30,486 nucleotides of DNA from CAVQHY01 sp963712465. Its GTDB lineage: Bacteria; Actinomycetota; Thermoleophilia; Gaiellales; Gaiellaceae. The stretch spans positions 1 to 30,486 of the forward strand of contig CAVQHY010000001.1 of NCBI GenBank assembly GCA_963712465.1, given 5' to 3'. Position 1 is the stretch's first letter. Each line of letters opens with the position of its first letter. The notes beneath the pieces are model-generated. The model ran no database searches and was not told where the DNA came from. It worked only from the letters and a program-made list of their open reading frames with translations. Shown piece after piece: positions 13,799 to 21,270 of the stretch. Both the position numbers and the translations under genes were made by a program.

Positions 13799-15391
13799 AT
13801 GCTCGATCTCGGCTACCTCGGCTTCGCGAACGTCGGCGCGGTGCTGCACGACCTCGCTGCGCCCGCGCTCTACGAGGAGGCCGTCCGCCGCGGTGAGGGT
13901 CAGGTCGCGCACCTGGGCCCGCTCGTCGTCCAGACGGGGCAGTACACCGGGCGCTCGCCCCAGGACAAGTTCGTCGTCCGCGAGCCGTCGAGCGAGGACG
14001 TCGTCTGGTGGGGAACGGTGAACCGGCCGATCGAGGAGGAGGTCTTCGAGCGCGTGCTCGGCCGGCTCCAGGCCTATGTACAGGGGCGCGACCTCTTCGT
14101 CCAGGATCTGTACGCCGGCGCCGACCCCGACTACAGGATCGGCGTCCGCGTCGTCACCGAAGGCGCGTGGCAGAACCTCTTCGCCCGCAATCTGCTCCTG
14201 CGGCCGGCCGACCACGAGGCTCTCGGCCCTTTTTCGCCGGACCTGCACGTCATCGAGCTGCCGGGCTTCCATGCCATCCCCGAGCTCGACGGCACCCGCA
14301 GCGAGGTCTTCGTCCTCGTCCACTTCGGCCGCCGCCTCGTGCTCATCGGCGGCACGAGCTACGCGGGCGAGATCAAGAAGTCCGTCTTCACGTTCATGAA
14401 CTACGTGCTTCCCGGGCGGGGCGTCCTGCCGATGCACGCATCGGCAAACCTGGGCTCCCGCGGGGACACGGCCGTATTCTTCGGGCTCTCCGGAACCGGC
14501 AAGACCACGCTCTCTGCCGACCCGGACCGGCGTCTGATCGGCGACGACGAGCACGGCTGGAGCCCGAACGGGATCTTCAACTTCGAGGGCGGCTGCTACG
14601 CGAAGACGATCCGTCTCTCGCCCGAGGCCGAGCCCGACATCCACGAGACGACTCGGCGCTTCGGCACCGTTCTCGAGAACGTCGTCATGGACGAGCAGAC
14701 TCGCCGGCTCGACCTCGACGACGACTCGCTGACGGAGAACACGCGCGCCGCCTACCCGATCACGCACCTGCCCAACATCGTCGAGAGCGGCCTCGGCGGA
14801 CACCCGCGCACGATCGTTTTCCTCACCGCCGACGCCTTCGGCGTGCTCCCGCCTGTCGCACGGCTGACGGCCGAGCAGGCGATGTACTGGTTCATCTCCG
14901 GCTACACGGCGAAGGTGGCGGGCACCGAGCGCGGAGTCACCGAGCCGGCGGCAACGTTCTCGACGCTCTTCGCGGCGCCGTTCATGCCGTTGCACCCCAC
15001 CGTCTACGCCGAGATGCTCGGGCGCCTGGTCGAGGAGCACGGCTCGCGAGTCTGGCTCGTCAACACCGGCTGGACGGGCGGCCCGCACGGCGTCGGCGAG
15101 CGGATCTCGATCGCGCACTCGCGCGCGGTCGTCCGGTCGGCGCTCGCCGGCGAGCTCGACGCAGTCGAGACCGTAGAGGATCCGGTGTTCGGCTTCGCTA
15201 TCCCGACGAGCTGCCCGGGCGTGCCCGCCGAGGTGCTCCAGCCGCGACAGACGTGGGCGGATCCGGCCGCCTACGACGAGGCGGCACGCTCGCTCGCCCG
15301 GCTCTTCGCCGACAACTTCGAGCAGTTCGCGGACGCGACCCCCGAGTCGGTTCTTGCTGCGGGGCCAAGCGTGACCGCGCCCACGGCATGA
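13799..15391 (+). CDS. pckA: Phosphoenolpyruvate carboxykinase, ATP type
   Basis: The 530-residue enzyme converts oxaloacetate and ATP to PEP and CO2, the first step of gluconeogenesis. It shows the P-loop GLSGTGKTT (229-237), the kinase-2 loop LIGDDEHGW (Asp249, Asp250), GRSPQDKF (Arg52) for oxaloacetate, and the metal ligands Lys193 and His213. These mark the ATP-dependent class; GTP-type enzymes differ throughout. The ATG at 13799 has GGAAGGG 5-6 nt upstream. Actinobacteria such as Mycobacterium use the GTP type, so an ATP type is informative about lineage. It lies in a cluster with TCA-cycle genes, which suits control of the oxaloacetate pool. It is convergent with wecB, 30 bp away. Confidence 0.96.
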   Translation: MLDLGYLGFANVGAVLHDLAAPALYEEAVRRGEGQVAHLGPLVVQTGQYTGRSPQDKFVVREPSSEDVVWWGTVNRPIEEEVFERVLGRLQAYVQGRDLFVQDLYAGADPDYRIGVRVVTEGAWQNLFARNLLLRPADHEALGPFSPDLHVIELPGFHAIPELDGTRSEVFVLVHFGRRLVLIGGTSYAGEIKKSVFTFMNYVLPGRGVLPMHASANLGSRGDTAVFFGLSGTGKTTLSADPDRRLIGDDEHGWSPNGIFNFEGGCYAKTIRLSPEAEPDIHETTRRFGTVLENVVMDEQTRRLDLDDDSLTENTRAAYPITHLPNIVESGLGGHPRTIVFLTADAFGVLPPVARLTAEQAMYWFISGYTAKVAGTERGVTEPAATFSTLFAAPFMPLHPTVYAEMLGRLVEEHGSRVWLVNTGWTGGPHGVGERISIAHSRAVVRSALAGELDAVETVEDPVFGFAIPTSCPGVPAEVLQPRQTWADPAAYDEAARSLARLFADNFEQFADATPESVLAAGPSVTAPTA

Positions 15392-15421
15392 CCGCCGGCC
15401 CCAAGTAGCTCGAATCGGCGA

Positions 15422-16546
15422 CTAACCAAGGCGTGTAGCGGCGGGGAGGTGCGCGAAAAGGGCTGCATGAAGGTGCTCGACGATCCGCTCGCCCGCGTGG
15501 CCGTCCCAGAGTTCGGGCAGCCGGACAGGGGCGTGAGGTGCTGCGAGCGCCCCGAGCGCTGCGTCGAGCAGCCGCGACGGCTCACGACCGACGACCGAGT
15601 TCGTGCCGGACGAGACAGTCACTGGTCGCTCGGTGCGGTCGCGGACGGTGAGACATGTGACGCCGAGGACGGTGGTTTCCTCCTGAACGCCGCCGGAGTC
15701 GGTGACGACGAGCCGCGCGTCAGCCGCTAGACCGACGAAGTCAAGGTACCCGAGCGGACTGCAAGCAATCAGCCCGTCCTTCTCCCGCAGCAATCCTTCC
15801 AGCCCCAGCGCGCTGATCCGGTCGCGAGTACGAGGGTGGAGCGGCAGGACAACAGGGACTCGTTGGCTGATCTCGCCCAGGGCTTCGAGGAGGCCGCGCA
15901 ACGAATCGGGATCGTCGACGTTCTCGGGGCGATGGAGCGTCGCGACGACGTACTCACGCGGCGTCAGGCCAAGCGCGGCAGGGGTGCCGCGCGACTGCGC
16001 CACTTCGCGGAGCCGGAGCAGCGTGTCGATCATCGTGTTTCCGACGAAGACGATCCGCTCCTCGTCGATGTTCTCCCGCAGGAGGTTCTCGGATGCATCT
16101 CTGCTCGTCGTGTAGAGATAGGTCGAGAGGTGGTCGCAGAGCCGCCGGTTGATCTCCTCGGGCATCCAGGGGTCGTAGGTGCGCAGGCCCGCTTCCACAT
16201 GTGCGACGGCGTAGCGCTCCTTGATCGCCACGAGCGAGCACGCCAGCGTCGAGTTGACGTCACCGACGACCACGACGAGCCCGGGGTCGACGCGCCGAAG
16301 CTCTGACTCGAACCTGAGCATGATGCGCGCCGTCTGCTCAGCGTGGCTCCCGGATCCCACGTCGAGGTAGATGTCGGGCTCCGGGAGACCCAGCTCGTTG
16401 AAGAACACCTCGGAGAGCTCGCGATCGTAATGCTGACCCGTGTGCACGAGCACGTGTCGCAACTCCGTCTCCCGAGCGGCCCGCACGACTGCATCGGCCT
16501 TCATGAAGTTTGGCCGCGCGCCGACGACGATGAGGAGATCAGTCAC
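15422..16546 (-). CDS. wecB: UDP-N-acetylglucosamine 2-epimerase (non-hydrolysing)
   Basis: The 374-residue GT-B-fold enzyme interconverts UDP-GlcNAc and UDP-ManNAc for surface polysaccharide. It carries the family start VVGARPNFMKADAV, HTGQHYD, the VVGDVNST and HVEAGLRTYDPWMPEEINR active-site segments, TLHRPENVD and the nucleotide-binding TDSGGVQEETTVLG. The GTG start at 16546 has AGAGAGGAAG upstream. No other sugar gene is visible in the window; it stands alone between pckA and the sdh genes, which is unusual for a gene normally in a polysaccharide cluster. It may be a stand-alone copy or a later arrival. Confidence 0.93.
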   Translation of the reverse strand: MTDLLIVVGARPNFMKADAVVRAARETELRHVLVHTGQHYDRELSEVFFNELGLPEPDIYLDVGSGSHAEQTARIMLRFESELRRVDPGLVVVVGDVNSTLACSLVAIKERYAVAHVEAGLRTYDPWMPEEINRRLCDHLSTYLYTTSRDASENLLRENIDEERIVFVGNTMIDTLLRLREVAQSRGTPAALGLTPREYVVATLHRPENVDDPDSLRGLLEALGEISQRVPVVLPLHPRTRDRISALGLEGLLREKDGLIACSPLGYLDFVGLAADARLVVTDSGGVQEETTVLGVTCLTVRDRTERPVTVSSGTNSVVGREPSRLLDAALGALAAPHAPVRLPELWDGHAGERIVEHLHAALFAHLPAATRLG

Positions 16547-16690
16547 CGTCTTCCTCTCTGGCTGGAGAACGACGCGAGCTGCTCACGTTTCCCGCAGGGA
16601 ATCATGCCGATTTCGGACCACCCAGGCCCGCCGAGGAAGTCGTCAACCGCGCCGAGTCAAGGGGCAGCGCACCGGGCTCGGCCCATGGTG

Positions 16691-16696
16691 TAGCGT
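16691..16696 (+). promoter_or_regulatory. -10-like TAGCGT for the sdh operon
   Basis: TAGCGT ends 9 nt before the sdhA GTG at 16706. No ribosome binding site is present, so the operon mRNA is probably leaderless. The rest of the 159-bp gap (16547-16705) holds nothing I can name. Confidence 0.4.
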
Positions 16697-16705
16697 CCTT
16701 CCGAG

Positions 16706-18388
16706 GTGGGTTCCGATCACGACGTCCTTGTAGTAGGCGCCGGCCTGGCGGGAATGCGCGCGGCGATCGAGGCCCATGACGCGGGCGCCGACGTCGCGCT
16801 GCTCTCGAAGATCCACCCGGTGAGAAGCCATTCGGGCGCCGCCGAGGGCGGCATCAACGCCGCGCTCGGGAACGCGTCCGAGGACAACCCCGAGCTCCAC
16901 GCGTTCGACACGGTCAAGGGCTCCGACTACCTCGGCGACCAGGACGCGATCGAGATCCTCTGCGACGAGGCGCCGGGCGACGTGTACCAGCTCGAGCACT
17001 GGGGCGCAGTCTTCTCGCGCAACGACGAAGGCCGGATCGCGCAGCGGCCGTTCGGCGCCGCGGGAGCCCCTCGCACCGCCTACGCGGCCGACATCACGGG
17101 CCACGTGCTCGTGCACGTCCTCTACGAGCAGGTGATGCGGCGCGACATCCCGTGCTACGAGGAGTACTTCGCGTGGAGGCTCGTCGAGCACGAGGACCGC
17201 TGCCAGGGGGTGATCTGCTGGGACATCCTCAACGGCGGCTTGCAGGTGCTGCAAGCGAAGACGGTGATCATCGCCACGGGCGGGGCCGGCCGCCTGTACA
17301 CAGGCACGACGAACGCGTACTCGTGCACGGGCGACGGGATGGCGATGGCTCTACGCCTGGGCGTCCCGCTCAAGGACATGGAGATGATGCAGTTCCATCC
17401 AACCACGCTCTCGCCGTCGGGCGTGCTGATCACCGAGGGATGCCGCGGCGAGGGCGCGTACCTCCTCAACTCCGAGGGTAGGCGCTTTCTGGAGGACTAC
17501 GCGCCGAACGCGATGGAGCTCGCCAGCCGGGACGTGATCTCGCGCGCCGAGCAGACCGAGATCGACCAGGGCCGCGGAATCGACGGCAACGTGCTCCTCG
17601 ACCTGCGCCACCTGGGCGCGGAGCGGATCCTCGAGCGGCTGCACGGGACGCGCGAGCTCTCGATGACGTTCGCCGGAGTCGATCCGATCCACGAGCCGAT
17701 CCCCGTCCGCCCCGGCTCGCACTACCACATGGGCGGTGTCGCCACGGACCTCTGGGGAAAGACCTCGCTCGAGGGGCTCTACGCCGCGGGGGAGGTCGCC
17801 TGCGTCTCGGTCCACGGCGCAAACCGCCTCGGCGGCAATGCGCTGATGGAGACGATCACGTACGGCAAGCGCGCCGGCCTGGCGGCGGCCGAATGGGCGC
17901 TGTCGCACACGACCGTGACCGTTCCCGAGGGTGCGGTCTCCGATGCCGAGCGCGAGCTCGACGAGCTGCTCGGGCGCGAGGAGGGCGAGCGGCCGTGGGC
18001 GATCCGCGACGAGATGGCGTCGACGATGCACGAGAACTTCGGCGTCTTCCGCCGCGAGGAGCAGATGAAGGCGCAGGGCGAGCTCATCGAGTCGCTGCGC
18101 CAGCGGTACGACCGTGTCGTCGTCGACGACAAGGGCTCGGTGTTCAACAACGACGTCACGCAGGCGCTCGAGCTCGGCTTCCTGCTCGACCTCGCCGCGT
18201 GCATGGTCGAGGCCGGTCTCGCGCGCACCGAGAGTCGCGGCGCACACGCCCGCCCGTACGACTACCCCGATCGCGACGATGAGAATTTCATGAGGCACAC
18301 GATGGTCACGTGGGTCGACGAGCGCCCGAAGCTCGGGTGGGCGCCGGTCCGGGTGACGAAATGGCAACCCCAGGAGCGCAAGTACTGA
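16706..18388 (+). CDS. sdhA: Succinate dehydrogenase/fumarate reductase flavoprotein subunit
   Basis: The 560-residue subunit has the FAD Rossmann motif VVGAGLAGMRAA (9-20), His42 in RSHSGAAEGGIN as the candidate covalent FAD site, and substrate-binding residues His231 (FHPTTL), Arg247 (GCRGEG), His339/His341 (PGSHYHMGG) and Arg374 (GANRLGGN). The C-terminal helical domain is present (REEQMKAQGELIESLR). It oxidises succinate to fumarate, or the reverse. The sdhB ATG overlaps its stop codon (TGATG), and a CCG-domain subunit follows, so the complex is SdhA-SdhB-SdhE-like. GTG start with a TAGCGT -10-like element. The direction of reaction cannot be decided from sequence; the context with citrate synthase and malate dehydrogenase favours the TCA cycle. 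Confidence 0.95.
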   Translation: MGSDHDVLVVGAGLAGMRAAIEAHDAGADVALLSKIHPVRSHSGAAEGGINAALGNASEDNPELHAFDTVKGSDYLGDQDAIEILCDEAPGDVYQLEHWGAVFSRNDEGRIAQRPFGAAGAPRTAYAADITGHVLVHVLYEQVMRRDIPCYEEYFAWRLVEHEDRCQGVICWDILNGGLQVLQAKTVIIATGGAGRLYTGTTNAYSCTGDGMAMALRLGVPLKDMEMMQFHPTTLSPSGVLITEGCRGEGAYLLNSEGRRFLEDYAPNAMELASRDVISRAEQTEIDQGRGIDGNVLLDLRHLGAERILERLHGTRELSMTFAGVDPIHEPIPVRPGSHYHMGGVATDLWGKTSLEGLYAAGEVACVSVHGANRLGGNALMETITYGKRAGLAAAEWALSHTTVTVPEGAVSDAERELDELLGREEGERPWAIRDEMASTMHENFGVFRREEQMKAQGELIESLRQRYDRVVVDDKGSVFNNDVTQALELGFLLDLAACMVEAGLARTESRGAHARPYDYPDRDDENFMRHTMVTWVDERPKLGWAPVRVTKWQPQERKY

Positions 18389-19428
18389 TGGACGTCGCCC
18401 TGAAGATCTGGCGCTTCGACCCCCAGTCGGGCGAGCGGGCACTGAGAACCTACGAGGTCGAGGCGCCCGAGTGGGCGTGCCTGCTCGACGTCCTCGACCT
18501 GATCAAGGACCGAGTCGACGGCACGCTCGCCTACCGCAAGAGCTGCCGCATGATGATCTGCGGCTCGTGCGGGATGCGGATGGACGGGCGCGCCGTGCTC
18601 GCCTGCAAGGAGCGGATGAAGCCGATTGTCGACGCCGGCCACGTTCCCGTGATCTCTGCGATGGGGAACATGCCGATCCTCAAGGACCTCGTCGTCGACA
18701 TGACGCCGTTTTGGTCGAAGATCCGCCAGATCAAGCCCTATCTCGAGCCCGGCTACGAGGAGTATCCGGAGAAGGAGTTCGTCATCTCGCCCGAGGCGAT
18801 CAGGCCGATCGCCAAAGAGGCGCTCTGCATCATGTGCGGTTGCTGCGTCTCCGAGTGCAACTCGATGGAGTCCGACCCCGACTTCTTCGGCCCGGCGGCG
18901 CTCGCGAAGGGGTTCCGATTCGTCGGCGACCCTCGCGATCAGGCGAGTGTCGAGCGGCTCCAGGCCTACAACGACGAGCACGGGATCTGGGACTGCACGA
19001 GGTGCTACTTCTGCAACGAGCGCTGCCCGAAGGGTGTCGATCCACGCGACGCGATCGCCAAGCTCGGCGCCGAGTCGCTGAAGGAGGGCATCGACGGCGA
19101 CATGGGCGCCAAGCACGCGAAGTGGTTCGTGGCCTCGGCGAAGACCACGGGCTGGCTGCGCGAGACCGAGCTCGTGCCGAAGACCCAGGGCGTTGTCAAC
19201 GCGCTCAAGGAGACGAAGTTCGCGATCTCGCTCGCAAAGCGCGGCAAGGTGCCGCCCCCGGGCCCGGTACACGTCGCCAGGGACATCGAGGAGTCCCGCG
19301 CCCTCCACGACCTCGTCAAGGCGCAGGGGGTCGCGGGCGCCGCGGGCATCGTCCAGGGTGAGAAGGGCCTCGCCCGGGCGGCGTACGCGATGGAGGAGAG
19401 GCACGCTGCCGGCGGGGATGGCACATGA
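18388..19428 (+). CDS. sdhB: Succinate dehydrogenase iron-sulfur subunit with C-terminal extension
   Basis: The 346-residue protein starts at ATG 18388, sharing one base with the sdhA stop. A plant-type [2Fe-2S] domain has Cys53, Cys58, Cys61 and Cys73. A bacterial ferredoxin domain follows with Cys147, Cys150, Cys153, Cys157 (CIMCGCCVSEC) and Cys203, Cys206, Cys209, Cys213 (CTRCYFCNERCPKG). CIMCGCCVSEC puts Cys at all four positions, so this cluster can be [4Fe-4S], and the other may be too. The last 125 residues are an extension beyond the usual 230-250 residues, rich in Lys and Ala (ALKETKFAISLAKRGK). It passes electrons from the flavin to the next subunit; the extension could dock the CCG protein. 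A G-rich repeat starts 10 nt after its stop. Confidence 0.94.
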   Translation: MDVALKIWRFDPQSGERALRTYEVEAPEWACLLDVLDLIKDRVDGTLAYRKSCRMMICGSCGMRMDGRAVLACKERMKPIVDAGHVPVISAMGNMPILKDLVVDMTPFWSKIRQIKPYLEPGYEEYPEKEFVISPEAIRPIAKEALCIMCGCCVSECNSMESDPDFFGPAALAKGFRFVGDPRDQASVERLQAYNDEHGIWDCTRCYFCNERCPKGVDPRDAIAKLGAESLKEGIDGDMGAKHAKWFVASAKTTGWLRETELVPKTQGVVNALKETKFAISLAKRGKVPPPGPVHVARDIEESRALHDLVKAQGVAGAAGIVQGEKGLARAAYAMEERHAAGGDGT

Positions 19429-19437
19429 GGGTTGCCG

Positions 19438-19478
19438 GTGGGGTCGCGCTCGACAGGGCGTGGGGTGGGGTGGCGGGG
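19438..19478 (+). repeat. G-rich dispersed repeat, copy C
   Basis: This copy starts GTGGGGTCGCGC, continues TCGACAGGGCG and TGGGGTGGGGTGG, and ends CGGGG. It is about 90% identical to copy A over 41 nt in the same orientation. It lies in the 115-bp gap between sdhB and the CCG subunit gene. Confidence 0.7.
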
Positions 19479-19482
19479 TTCA

Positions 19483-19501
19483 GCCGTCGCGAAGCGACGG
19501 C
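19483..19501. repeat. Perfect hairpin after repeat copy C
   Basis: GCCGTCGC-GAA-GCGACGGC is an 8-bp perfect stem with a 3-nt loop. No U-tract follows, so it is not a classical terminator. It may belong to the mobile repeat or modulate mRNA stability between sdhB and the next gene. Confidence 0.55.
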
Positions 19502-19543
19502 GTCTGCTCCGAGCCGGCACGCAGAAGCCCAGGGGGCATCGCG

Positions 19544-20434
19544 ATGAAGGTCGCCTACTACAAGGGGTGTCTCGCCTCGCTCTCCGCGAAGGAGCTCGAC
19601 ACCTCCACCCAGGCGCTTGCGCCAAAGCTCGGGATCGAGCTCGTCGAGCTCGAGTCGGTCACCTGCTGCGGCGCGGGTGACATCCACGAGGCGGAGCCCG
19701 ACTACTACCTCCACCTGAACGCGCGCATCCTCGCCTACGCCGAGCAGACGGGCGCGGACACGCTGATGACGATCTGCAACGTCTGTACGCTCAACCTGCG
19801 CCAGGCAAACCACCAGCTCCAGCACGACGACGCGCTGCGGGCCCGCGTCAGCGAGAACCTCGAGCGCGTGGGCGCACCTCCGTACGCCGGGGGCGTCGAC
19901 GTCAAGCATCTCCTGTGGCTGATCGCCGACGGCGAGGGCCTCGAGAGACTCGAGCAGGTCGCCCACAAGGGCCTGAAGGGGCTCAAGGTCGCGCCCTTCT
20001 ACGGGTGCCAGATCCTGCGCCCCTCGAAGATCCTGGGCTTCGAGGATCCCGACAAGCCGTCGTCGCTCGAGGCGATCATCGCCGCCTGCGGCGGGGAGGC
20101 GATCGACTACCCGGCGAAGATCAAGTGCTGCGGGTTCCCGATCATCCAGGCGCGCGAAGAGGTCGCCCTCGGCGAGCTGATCCAGCCGATCGAGCAGTCG
20201 ATCGAGGCGGGAGCCGACGCGATGGTGACCCCCTGCCCGCTCTGCCACCTGTCCCTCGACGCGTGGCAGCAGAAGCTCGAGAAGGCGACAGGGCGAAGCT
20301 ACCAGCTGCCGATTCTCCACCTCTCGCAGCTGATCGGCGTTGCGGCCGGCCTCGAGGACTCGGCGCTCCGGTTCAAACGCCACGTCGTCCCCGTGACGCC
20401 GGTGCTCGAGAAGCTCGAGGTCGGCTCGGTCTGA
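19544..20434 (+). CDS. CCG-domain (HdrB-like) subunit, candidate SdhE of a type-E succinate dehydrogenase
   Basis: The 296-residue protein consists of two cysteine-rich CCG domains as in heterodisulfide reductase HdrB. The first has Cys9, Cys41-Cys42 (TCCGAGD) and Cys78/Cys81 (ICNVC). The second has Cys155 (YGCQ), Cys195-Cys196 (KCCGFP) and Cys231/Cys234 (PCPLC). These bind non-cubane iron-sulfur clusters or zinc. In archaeal and some bacterial type-E succinate:quinone oxidoreductases such a subunit replaces the heme-bearing anchors SdhC/D. It follows sdhB on the same strand, with AGGGGG before ATG 19544. The alternative is the CCG part of a thiol:fumarate reductase (TfrB-like). No membrane helix is present; membrane contact would need amphipathic helices or a partner. 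Confidence 0.88.
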   Translation: MKVAYYKGCLASLSAKELDTSTQALAPKLGIELVELESVTCCGAGDIHEAEPDYYLHLNARILAYAEQTGADTLMTICNVCTLNLRQANHQLQHDDALRARVSENLERVGAPPYAGGVDVKHLLWLIADGEGLERLEQVAHKGLKGLKVAPFYGCQILRPSKILGFEDPDKPSSLEAIIAACGGEAIDYPAKIKCCGFPIIQAREEVALGELIQPIEQSIEAGADAMVTPCPLCHLSLDAWQQKLEKATGRSYQLPILHLSQLIGVAAGLEDSALRFKRHVVPVTPVLEKLEVGSV

Positions 20435-21261
20435 TCAGGCTGCTCGCGAGGGCCGGGGCGCTCGCCGCGGCGGCCGGGCTCGGCTGGGGCCTCCACGAGG
20501 CCCAGTGGGTGCGCTTCCGCCGGCTCGACGTGCCGATTCCCGGCCTGCCCGACGCGCTCGACGGGTTCCGCGTCCTCCACCTCAGCGATCTCCACCTCGG
20601 CACGCTGTCGCAGAACGCGCGCACGCTCGAGAAGGCGGTCTCCTGGGACGAGGCCCACGACGTCGACCTGCTCGCCTTGACCGGCGACCTGCTCGCCCGC
20701 ACCCGCGGCGAAGCGCAGCTCGAGCACGCGCTCGGCCGGCTCGAGCCCCGCCACGGCGCCTTCGCCGTGCTCGGCAACCACGAGGTCGACGAAAGCCGGG
20801 ACCCGTTCTCGCAGCCGGTTGGGTTGGACGGGCTCGAGCGGCAGGGCACCGTACTGCTCGAGGATTCGGCGCGCACGTTCCTCGTCGGCGGAGTTTCGGT
20901 GCAGGTCGTCGGCGCGTCGCCGTCAAGTCGCTGGTCGCCCCCAGTCGGGCTCGCGGACCCGGACGCGGACCTCCGCCTGCTCCTCGCTCACTTTCCCGAC
21001 ACGATCGAATACCTCCCGCCGGGCGCCTTCGACCTCGTCCTCGCCGGCCACATGCACGGCGGCCAGATCTGCGTCCCGCGCCCGGGCGGCAAGACGCGGC
21101 TGCTCAACGTCTTCGACCCGTACCTCGAGGGCCTGTTCACCGTCAACGGGACGACGATGTACGTGTCGCCCGGGCTGGGCACGACGCTCGTGCCGTTTCG
21201 CTTTCTCGCACGCCCGGAGGCGTCGCTTCTCGTTCTGAGACGTCCCGAGCCGACCATCTAG
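20431..21261 (+). CDS. Metallophosphoesterase, membrane-anchored, probable CTG start
   Basis: The protein of about 276 residues has a complete calcineurin-like set: Asp53 and His55 (LSDLHLG), Asp86 (TGDLL), Asn116-His117 (GNHE), His187 (LAHFPD) and His207/His209 (AGHMHGG). It resembles the YkuE/YaeI group of phosphohydrolases. Residues 3-20 are hydrophobic (LLARAGALAAAAGLGWG) and would act as a signal anchor. No ATG or GTG precedes that segment; the only fitting start is CTG 20431, which overlaps the stop of the CCG gene as CTGA and implies translational coupling. The next alternative, GTG 20509, would delete the anchor. Its coupling to the sdh genes is odd, because a functional link is not obvious. 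Confidence 0.82.
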   Translation: MIRLLARAGALAAAAGLGWGLHEAQWVRFRRLDVPIPGLPDALDGFRVLHLSDLHLGTLSQNARTLEKAVSWDEAHDVDLLALTGDLLARTRGEAQLEHALGRLEPRHGAFAVLGNHEVDESRDPFSQPVGLDGLERQGTVLLEDSARTFLVGGVSVQVVGASPSSRWSPPVGLADPDADLRLLLAHFPDTIEYLPPGAFDLVLAGHMHGGQICVPRPGGKTRLLNVFDPYLEGLFTVNGTTMYVSPGLGTTLVPFRFLARPEASLLVLRRPEPTI

Positions 21262-21264
21262 ACT
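21259..21264 (+). promoter_or_regulatory. -10-like TAGACT that includes the upstream stop codon
   Basis: TAGACT is made of the phosphoesterase stop codon TAG plus ACT and ends 6 nt before the GTG of the next gene (21271). It fits the leaderless pattern found across the window. Confidence 0.35.
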
Positions 21265-21270
21265 CGGACC

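Noticed and set aside
13298..15118. Long open minus-strand frame opposite pckA, continuous with the P1 peptidase frame
   Set aside because: It is the antisense of a clearly functional pckA; its translation is low-complexity Arg/Ala/Glu sequence and the peptidase family starts at 13297.
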